From contig CAMLRX010000140.1 of the NCBI GenBank assembly GCA_946482545.1, forward strand, positions 1 to 13,193: a stretch of 13,193 nucleotides of DNA, in the 5' to 3' direction. The stretch is from an uncultured Flavihumibacter sp. (GTDB taxonomy: Bacteria; Bacteroidota; Bacteroidia; Chitinophagales; Chitinophagaceae). Below, piece after piece: positions 8,077-13,193 of the stretch. The notes below the pieces were generated by a model. That model searched no databases. It worked only from the letters and a program-made list of their open reading frames with translations, and was not told the origin of the DNA. A program made the position numbers and the translations under genes. Each line of letters begins with the position of its first letter. Positions within the stretch are counted from its first letter, which is position 1.

Positions 8077-9171
8077 ATGGGTCAACACAAGAAAATAATC
8101 ATTGCAGGAGGAGGTACCGGGGGGCATATATTCCCCGCGATTGCGATTGCGAACGCGTTGAAGAAAATGGATCCTGCCACTGAATTCTTGTTTGTGGGCG
8201 CGAAGGGAAAGATGGAAATGGAGAAAGTGCCGCAGGCCGGTTACAAGATAGAAGGAATAGATATCGCGGGATTGAACAGGAGTTCTTTGATAAAAAATAT
8301 TTCCCTTCCCTGGAAACTCATCAAAAGTTTTTTCCAGGTAAGAAGGATCGTCAATGATTTTCGTCCCGATGCGGTGATCGGCGTGGGTGGCTATTCCAGC
8401 TTTCCCGTACTGCGTTTCGCGCAGCAGAAAGGGATACCCACTTTTATCCACGAATCCAACTCTTTCGCGGGCAAGGCCAACATCATGCTGGGGAAAAAAG
8501 CGACCCGCATTATGGTGGCTGCGGAGAAAATGGAGAAGTTCTTTCCAAAAGAAAAGATTGTGGTAACTGGTAACCCTGTACGGAATAGCATTGTCGAAAG
8601 CCATGTTTCAAAAGTAGAAGCACTTTCCTTCTTCGGATTGAAAGCCGACCAACCAGTGGTGTTGGTTGTGGGCGGTAGTCTTGGAGCGAAAAGCATCAAT
8701 GAAGCCATCGAAGCCGGAATAGCAACGATTCAGGCAGAAGGCATTCAACTGATCTGGCAAACCGGGCAGCTTTTCGGAGAAAGGGCAGCACAAGCCGCGC
8801 AGGGAAGAGAAGGTATCAAAGTGATGCCCTTCATCCGCGAAATGGAAATGGCTTATGCTGCAGCCGATGTGGTGGTATCCCGCGCAGGTGCCATGGCCAT
8901 CGCTGAATTGTGTGTGGTGGGAAAGCCGGTCATATTCGTGCCGTACCCATTCGCCGCCGAGGATCATCAAACAGCAAATGCAAAAGAACTGGAAGCTGCA
9001 GGCGCTGCGGAAATGGTAAAAGATGAAACGGTAAAAACAACACTGGTGCCCGCATTGCTGGAACTTGTGAAAAATGAAGCAAAAAGAAAACAGTTCATAG
9101 ATAATATTAAAAAGAAAGGTGTAAAAGATGCCGATAAAAAAATAGCGGAGATCATTTCGCAAAACAGTTAA
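8077..9171 (+). CDS. murG: Lipid II synthase MurG (UDP-GlcNAc transferase)
   Basis: Peripheral membrane GT-B glycosyltransferase that adds GlcNAc from UDP-GlcNAc to lipid I, forming lipid II on the cytoplasmic face. The 364-residue product shows the first glycine-rich loop GGGTGGHIFPA (11-21), the second GVGGYSSFP (102-110), HESN (125-128) and the C-terminal donor-site GGSLGA (199-204). The SRAGAMAIAE segment (268-277, whose Glu is the usual UDP-ribose contact) leads into PYPFAAEDHQTAN (289-301). I chose ATG 8077 because it places the first glycine loop at the normal distance and has a ribosome site at 8061-8067. The same frame opens 16 codons earlier at 8029, but that stretch overlaps ftsW and looks like no MurG start. 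The gap from the ftsW stop is 25 bases. Confidence 0.96.
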   Translation: MGQHKKIIIAGGGTGGHIFPAIAIANALKKMDPATEFLFVGAKGKMEMEKVPQAGYKIEGIDIAGLNRSSLIKNISLPWKLIKSFFQVRRIVNDFRPDAVIGVGGYSSFPVLRFAQQKGIPTFIHESNSFAGKANIMLGKKATRIMVAAEKMEKFFPKEKIVVTGNPVRNSIVESHVSKVEALSFFGLKADQPVVLVVGGSLGAKSINEAIEAGIATIQAEGIQLIWQTGQLFGERAAQAAQGREGIKVMPFIREMEMAYAAADVVVSRAGAMAIAELCVVGKPVIFVPYPFAAEDHQTANAKELEAAGAAEMVKDETVKTTLVPALLELVKNEAKRKQFIDNIKKKGVKDADKKIAEIISQNS

Positions 9172-9200
9172 CGGCAACCGGCGCATCAAACTTCCAAACG

Positions 9201-9258
9201 TTGCGTTGCGCAATTGCGAGCGTAAAATTTTTGGAGATTGCTTCGTGCCTCGCAATTG
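9201..9258. repeat. Decayed REP-like palindromic repeat in murG-murC spacer
   Basis: CAATTGCGAG (9211-9220) and CTCGCAATTG (9249-9258) form a perfect 10-base inverted repeat around 28 bases. The right half, including GGAGATTGCTTCGTGC (9233-9248), resembles the ATTGCGAG / AGATTGCTTCGTGCCTCGCAAT palindromic repeats I recall as frequent between genes in Bacteroidota and other bacteria. The left half has the matching ATTGCGAGCGTA but lacks a full AAGCAATCT arm, so the copy seems degraded. Further symmetry overlaps it: CGCAATTGCG (9209-9218) is self-complementary, and TTGCG occurs three times between 9201 and 9218. The family assignment is from memory and not from a search. Confidence 0.6.
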
Positions 9259-9279
9259 GTAAAAGATAAAGAAAGGCTA

Positions 9280-10662
9280 GTGATAAAACTGGAACAAATA
9301 CAACACATCTACTTCATCGGCATCGGCGGCATCGGTATGAGCGCCCTCGCCCGTTACTTCCATGCCCGTGGTGCGAAAGTAAGCGGATACGACCGCACTG
9401 AAACACCGCTTACAAAGCAACTGGCCGCCCTGGGAATGGACATCACTTATACGGATACGGAAGAAGGTATTCCCACAGATGTTCAACTGGTGGTGTATAC
9501 ACCCGCTGTGCCTGCTACCCATAAAGGACTGGAGTTCTACCGCGCCAACGGGTTTACCGTCATCAAAAGAAGTGATGTGTTGCAGATTATCACCGAAGGC
9601 GCTTACAATATCTGTATTGCGGGAACACATGGCAAAACCACCATCACCACCATGACCGGCCACCTCCTGCGTGATACTGGATTTGGGTGTAACGCTTTCC
9701 TGGGTGGAATATCCGTGAACTACCAAACTAATTTTTGGAGCGATCCCCGCAATGTATGTGTGGTGGAAGCTGATGAATACGACCGTTCTTTCCTGAAGCT
9801 GCACCCGGATATCGCCGTGATCAGTGCAATGGATGCGGACCATCTCGATATCTATGGAACGCCGGAGGCATTGGAGGAGGCATTCATTCAGTTCGCCAAT
9901 CAACGGAAACCCGGTGGCTGGCTGATTTCGAAAGCCGGATTGAAAAAGCATGATCTTCTTCCAATAGAAAACCACATCACTTATGGTGTGGAGAAAGATG
10001 CCGATGTGAAGGCGCACAACATCAGGATGAGCGATGGCACTTACACGTTCGATGTGGAGATGAAAAATCCACAATCGCGTGTTATTCAAAACATCCGCCT
10101 CAATATGGGAGGGATGCACAATGTGGAGAACGCTACTGTGGCTGTGGCTGTATCGCTGTTGCTGGGCATTGAGGAAGAAAAAATTAAAGCATCCGTAGCC
10201 TCTTTTAAAGGGGTGAAACGCAGGTTCGAATACAAGGTACATACACCGGAACAAGTGCTGATCGATGATTACGCACACCATCCTGAAGAGTTGCAAGCGC
10301 TTATCAGCAGCGCCAAAGCGCTTTTCCCTGAAAGGAAATGCACGGTGATTTTTCAGCCTCACCTGTTCTCCCGTACCCGGGACTTTGCAGATGGTTTCGC
10401 TGAAACGCTGATGATGGCCGACGAAACAATACTGCTGCCCATTTACCCGGCCCGGGAATTGCCTATGGAGGGAGTGAGCAGCAGTATGCTTGCAGAAAAA
10501 ATGGAGGTTCAACGGGTTACCTTACTCGAAAAAACGGAATTGATGCCGTGGATCGAAAAGTATAAGCAACAGCAAGGACAACCTCGTATGCTGATCATGG
10601 CAGGAGCAGGAGATATAGACGCTTTGGTAGAACCGGTGAGGGAAATGTTGAACGTTGAATGA
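9280..10662 (+). CDS. murC: UDP-N-acetylmuramate:L-alanine ligase MurC
   Basis: Cytoplasmic Mur ligase that adds L-alanine to UDP-MurNAc, the first peptide-forming step. The start used is GTG at 9280 (M-I-K-L-E-Q-I-Q-H-I-Y-F), giving 460 residues and the normal short lead into the GIGGIGMSALA loop (14-24). The frame extends upstream to a TTG at 9238, but that stretch is built from the repeat at 9201-9258 and does not resemble a MurC N-terminus. Other motifs are P-loop GTHGKTTI (115-122), EADEYDRSF (163-171), DADHLDIYG (185-193), DDYAHHP (329-335) and FQPHLFSRT (358-366). The last codons (N-V-E-stop) lie within the heptamer repeat at 10647-10706. A GAAAGG stretch (9271-9276) sits 3 bases before the GTG, closer than a normal ribosome site. 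Confidence 0.95.
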   Translation: MIKLEQIQHIYFIGIGGIGMSALARYFHARGAKVSGYDRTETPLTKQLAALGMDITYTDTEEGIPTDVQLVVYTPAVPATHKGLEFYRANGFTVIKRSDVLQIITEGAYNICIAGTHGKTTITTMTGHLLRDTGFGCNAFLGGISVNYQTNFWSDPRNVCVVEADEYDRSFLKLHPDIAVISAMDADHLDIYGTPEALEEAFIQFANQRKPGGWLISKAGLKKHDLLPIENHITYGVEKDADVKAHNIRMSDGTYTFDVEMKNPQSRVIQNIRLNMGGMHNVENATVAVAVSLLLGIEEEKIKASVASFKGVKRRFEYKVHTPEQVLIDDYAHHPEELQALISSAKALFPERKCTVIFQPHLFSRTRDFADGFAETLMMADETILLPIYPARELPMEGVSSSMLAEKMEVQRVTLLEKTELMPWIEKYKQQQGQPRMLIMAGAGDIDALVEPVREMLNVE

Positions 10663-10706
10663 TGAATGTTGAATTGGGTTACTCCGTCCAACATCCATCA
10701 TTCAAC
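10647..10706. repeat. Heptamer-based inverted repeat covering the murC stop
   Basis: Four consecutive heptamers, GTTGAAC, GTTGAAT, GATGAAT and GTTGAAT, run from 10647 to 10674. Their inverted counterpart lies at 10687-10706. Bases 10654-10673 pair with 10687-10706 at 18 of 20 positions, leaving a loop of 13 bases. The stem contains the murC TGA (10660-10662), and its 3' arm ends 15 bases before the ftsQ ATG. The tail AAAATTAAAAT is A-rich and not T-rich, so on this strand it is no standard intrinsic terminator. It could instead be a repeat of a genome-wide family or an RNA element affecting ftsQ expression. Confidence 0.75.
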
Positions 10707-10721
10707 ATCTAAAATTAAAAT

Positions 10722-11648
10722 ATGGCTTCTTCTAAACTGAAACGCATCCTCATGCTATCCGGCTGGCTCACGCTGAGCGCGGGTGTGCTGGTGCTTTTGG
10801 TGGCGGCCATGGGGAGAAGGGAAGATCAGTTGTGTAAGCGGGTGGAAGTGGAGATAGAAGGAGAAGGACAAACCCTGTTCGTAGAAAGGAAAGATATTCT
10901 GAATACGCTTACGGCAAACGGAGGAAGGTCGATAAAGGGAAAGCCGGTTGGAAGTATTTCCATTAACGAGCTGGAGGCCCAACTGGAAAAAAACGTATGG
11001 ATCAGCAATGCTGAACTGTTCTTTGATAAAGATGCTGTGTTACAGGTAAGAATAACCGAAAATGAACCCGTGGCCCGGGTGTTTTCTATCAATGGAAATT
11101 CCTGGTACATGGACAGTGCCGGTGCAAGATTGCCACTTTCCGATCAGTTCTCGGCGCGGTTACCCGTATTCACCGGGTTCCCAACCGACAGAAAGAACCT
11201 GGGGAAAGAGGATAGCGCCCTGTTGCAGCGGATGAAAGAACTGTCGCTCTTTCTGAAGAAAGATCCGTTCTGGATGGCACAGTCTGGCGAGATCGCGATA
11301 ACAGCTTCCCGTCAATTGGAGCTGCACCCGGTTTTCGGATCGCATGTGGTAGAACTGGGAGATGGGAAAGACCTGGAGAACCGGTTCGCAAGACTGGAGC
11401 TTTTCTACCGACAGGTGTTGAAGCAGACAGGACCAAATGCCTGGAGCCGCATTAAAGTGCAGTTTGCCAACCAGGTGGCGGCCATCAGAAATGGAATGGA
11501 GGAGAAAACGGTTTTGGTGAATGCGCCGGTTACAACACCGCTAACGGCCAGCGTAAACAACAGCAGAACAACGGTCGTGAATACGACCCCGGCTGGAGGC
11601 CCGGCACCCAGAGCGGTGATGCCTCCGAAAAGAAGAAACAACAACTAA
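10722..11648 (+). CDS. ftsQ: Cell division protein FtsQ/DivIB
   Basis: Bitopic inner-membrane protein that links early and late division proteins and binds FtsL and FtsB/DivIC. The 308-residue product has a short basic start, one membrane segment (about 10-30), a POTRA-like region (about 38-113, including INELEAQLEKNVWISNAEL) and an FtsQ beta domain (about 114-255). The family-like ENEPVARVF, GNSWYMDSAGARLPLS and RLPVFTGFP stretches are clear. The tail from about 262 is rich in T, P, N and V and ends in basic KRRNNN; it is likely disordered and outside the conserved fold. The ATG at 10722 has an A/T-rich leader (AAAATTAAAAT) without Shine-Dalgarno sequence, typical of Bacteroidota. Position between murC and ftsA supports the call. 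The upstream hairpin may influence its translation. Confidence 0.92.
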   Translation: MASSKLKRILMLSGWLTLSAGVLVLLVAAMGRREDQLCKRVEVEIEGEGQTLFVERKDILNTLTANGGRSIKGKPVGSISINELEAQLEKNVWISNAELFFDKDAVLQVRITENEPVARVFSINGNSWYMDSAGARLPLSDQFSARLPVFTGFPTDRKNLGKEDSALLQRMKELSLFLKKDPFWMAQSGEIAITASRQLELHPVFGSHVVELGDGKDLENRFARLELFYRQVLKQTGPNAWSRIKVQFANQVAAIRNGMEEKTVLVNAPVTTPLTASVNNSRTTVVNTTPAGGPAPRAVMPPKRRNNN

Positions 11649-11662
11649 AAACAGGATAGCGT

Positions 11663-13066
11663 ATGAACTCAGAACAAAGACCCATCATTATTGGGCTCGA
11701 CATTGGCACGACGAAGATCGCCGCCATCGCCGGGCGCAAAAATGAATACGGAAAACTCGAGATACTCGGGTTCGGGAGGTCCAACTCCAACGGCGTGAAA
11801 CACGGGCAGGTGCTCAACATTGATGAAACCATCAAGGCCATCAGGCTGGCCCTGCAAAACTGTTATGAATCCAATCCCGACCTGGTGATCAACGAGGTGT
11901 ACGTCGGTATTGCAGGACATCATATTAAGAGTCTGCAAACCCGGGGCGATATTGTACGCCACAACACCGATGAGGAAATTTCCCAAAGGGAAATTGACCA
12001 GCTCATCAGCGATCAATACAAAACCTATATTCCCGCAGGCGACCAGATCATTGATGTGATCCCGCAGGAATTTACGGTGGATAATTTTCAGAATATCCCC
12101 GATCCAATTGGATATGGCGGGGTGAAGGTGGGCGCGAATTTCCACATCATCACCGGCGATAAAAACGCCATCCGCAACATCAACCGGGCCGTGGAAAAAA
12201 GTGGTTTGCATACCAAGGACCTTGTACTCCAGCCACTCGCTTCAGCCGCAGCGGTGATGGGGCATGAAGATATGGAAGCAGGCGTAGCTATCGTGGACAT
12301 CGGCGGCGGTACCACCGACCTGGCCGTGTTTTACGAAGGTATCCTGAAGCATACCGCCGTGATCCCCTTCGGAGGAGAGAACATCACCAATGATATCAAA
12401 ACAGGATTGGGTGTACTCAAATCGCAGGCGGAAGCCATGAAAACCCAGTTCGGATCCGCATTGGCCAATGAAGCGAAAGCCAACGAATACATTACGATTC
12501 CCGGCTTACGCGGCATGCCGCCCAAAGAGATCAGTGTAAAGAACCTCGCCAACATTATCCAGGCACGCATGAGCGAAATACTCGATTTCGTAAGCTATCA
12601 CCTCAAGCAGGTGGGACTCGACGGAAGGGTGCTCAATGGCGGCGTGGTGCTGACTGGTGGTGGTTCTCAATTAAAACACCTCATTCAGTTGACTGAATAT
12701 GTTACCGGCCTGAACGCGCGCATCGGGTTCCCGAACGAGCATTTGTGCGCCGGACACATAGAAGAACTGAGAAAACCCACGTACTCAACTTGTATCGGCC
12801 TGATCCTGAAAGGATACAGCGATTACGAGAACCAGCGGAAATCGTTCCGCGATGAATACGTTCCCGTAAGTGTTCCCGGAAACCTGAAGCAGAAGCTCCA
12901 GGAAGAAGAAATGAAAGAAGAATTGTCGGAAGAAGTGGAAGTGAAAGAAATGCCGAAGGAAATTGTTCCCATCGAAAACAGGAAGGGCCTGAAAGATTTC
13001 TGGGGCAAATTCAAAGATGGCATCATCGATCTCTTCAAGGAAGAAGAAGACGCCAAACTCAACTAA
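11663..13066 (+). CDS. ftsA: Cell division protein FtsA
   Basis: Actin-fold ATPase that anchors FtsZ filaments to the inner membrane. The 467-residue product has phosphate-1 loop GLDIGTTK (11-18), the FtsA-specific 1C domain (about 84-165), phosphate-2 VDIGGGTTDLAVF (211-223) and the adenosine motif TGGGSQLKHL (331-340). After the core (to about 390) comes a charged, Glu-rich linker (about 405-435) and a C-terminal helix, LKDFWGKFKDGIIDLF (443-458), with a hydrophobic face and basic residues. This fits the membrane-targeting amphipathic helix of FtsA, although here acidic residues (EEED) follow it. The linker makes it longer than the 420-residue E. coli protein. The ATG lies 14 bases after the ftsQ stop, with an AGGA (11652-11655) as a modest ribosome site. 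Confidence 0.96.
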   Translation: MNSEQRPIIIGLDIGTTKIAAIAGRKNEYGKLEILGFGRSNSNGVKHGQVLNIDETIKAIRLALQNCYESNPDLVINEVYVGIAGHHIKSLQTRGDIVRHNTDEEISQREIDQLISDQYKTYIPAGDQIIDVIPQEFTVDNFQNIPDPIGYGGVKVGANFHIITGDKNAIRNINRAVEKSGLHTKDLVLQPLASAAAVMGHEDMEAGVAIVDIGGGTTDLAVFYEGILKHTAVIPFGGENITNDIKTGLGVLKSQAEAMKTQFGSALANEAKANEYITIPGLRGMPPKEISVKNLANIIQARMSEILDFVSYHLKQVGLDGRVLNGGVVLTGGGSQLKHLIQLTEYVTGLNARIGFPNEHLCAGHIEELRKPTYSTCIGLILKGYSDYENQRKSFRDEYVPVSVPGNLKQKLQEEEMKEELSEEVEVKEMPKEIVPIENRKGLKDFWGKFKDGIIDLFKEEEDAKLN

Positions 13067-13113
13067 CCGATTCGTGATTGTGATACTTACTAACCCATTT
13101 TAAATTTATTGCT
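13067..13113 (+). promoter_or_regulatory. AT-rich ftsA-ftsZ spacer with weak promoter-like element
   Basis: The 47-base spacer has no hairpin and no Shine-Dalgarno sequence. TAAATTTA (13101-13108) matches the TAnnTTTG form at 7 of 8 positions, and TTGTG (13078-13082) lies 18 bases upstream as a possible partner. Initiation there would leave almost no leader before the ATG at 13114, which weakens the promoter reading. The A/T-rich run may simply aid ribosome loading. Confidence 0.2.
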
Positions 13114-13193
13114 ATGATCCATTTTGATTTACCAAAGGAGAAATCCAGCATCATAAAAGTGATTGGCGTGGGCGGCGGCGGAAGCAATGCCGT
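13114..13193 (+). CDS. ftsZ: Cell division protein FtsZ, N-terminal fragment
   Basis: Tubulin-like GTPase that forms the division ring, cut by the window end after 26 codons. The visible part begins M-I-H-F-D-L-P-K-E-K and continues into IIKVIGVGGGGSNA, the first nucleotide-binding strand and glycine-rich loop found at the start of all FtsZ proteins. The short N-terminal lead of about 12 residues is normal. Position directly after ftsA confirms the call. The ATG has an A/T-rich leader (AAATTTATTGCT) with no Shine-Dalgarno sequence. Confidence 0.96.
   Translation, partial: MIHFDLPKEKSSIIKVIGVGGGGSNA

Noticed and set aside
3949..9180. Octamer GGCAACCG shared by the spacers after murE (3949-3956) and murG (9173-9180)
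   Set aside because: Eight bases shared by two spacers can arise by chance, and the flanking sequence differs.
7966..9255. Minus-strand frames opposite the end of ftsW and murG
   Set aside because: They are shadows of strongly supported genes, with low-quality composition.
9238..9279. TTG start extending murC by 14 codons
   Set aside because: The stretch is partly the palindromic repeat, and GTG at 9280 gives the normal distance to the glycine-rich loop.
9277..10512. Long minus-strand open frame of 411 codons opposite murC
   Set aside because: It lies entirely over murC, whose motifs are unmistakable. The minus product is rich in H, C and F with no recognisable domain, as expected of an antisense shadow.
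10654..10706. Reading the murC-ftsQ inverted repeat as a rho-independent terminator
   Set aside because: The stem is A/T-rich and is followed by an A-rich stretch, not a T-run. A stop here would cut off ftsQ, ftsA and ftsZ.
1..13193. A novel defence, mobile or biosynthetic system
   Set aside because: Every coding stretch is accounted for by canonical division and peptidoglycan genes. There is no CRISPR array, transposase, integrase, tRNA or rRNA.

Overview
The window is a division and cell wall (dcw) cluster of a Bacteroidota bacterium, most likely family Chitinophagaceae. All genes lie on the + strand. The lineage call rests on protein style: an MraY of about 425 residues with an extra extracytoplasmic segment, a PASTA-tailed FtsI, a short FtsL with a KWIVKN-type start, and an FtsA with a long acidic C-terminal linker. 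It also rests on gene order: ftsL, ftsI, murE, mraY, murD, ftsW, murG, murC, ftsQ, ftsA, ftsZ, with no murF or ddl inside. Most genes lack a good Shine-Dalgarno sequence, and one spacer carries a TAnnTTTG element, the Bacteroidota form of the -10 box. The genus cannot be fixed from the sequence alone.

Layout: positions 15-332 encode FtsL, whose true start may lie just outside the window. Then come the septal transpeptidase FtsI (358-2475), MurE directly abutting it (2476-3942), a 91-base spacer with two small hairpins, MraY (4034-5311), and a 148-base spacer with a promoter candidate. MurD (5460-6803), FtsW (6813-8051) and MurG (8077-9171) follow. A spacer with a decayed palindromic repeat leads to MurC (9280-10662). 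A heptamer-built inverted repeat covers the murC stop, followed by FtsQ (10722-11648), FtsA (11663-13066) and the first 26 codons of FtsZ (from 13114, cut by the window end).

How the genes work together: MurC, MurD and MurE add L-Ala, D-Glu and (from the DNPR motif) meso-diaminopimelate to UDP-MurNAc. MraY moves the muropeptide to the lipid carrier and MurG adds GlcNAc to give lipid II. FtsW polymerises lipid II and FtsI crosslinks it at the septum, under control of FtsQ and FtsL. FtsA tethers the FtsZ ring to the membrane. Tight packing (gaps of 0, 9 and 14 bases at several junctions) supports co-transcription, with possible internal promoters before murD and ftsZ.

The coding content is canonical, and I found no undescribed multi-gene system. 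The unexplained structure sits in the gene junctions: two unrelated palindromic repeats flanking murC, tetraloop hairpins between murE and mraY and between ftsL and ftsI, and the promoter-like spacer before murD.
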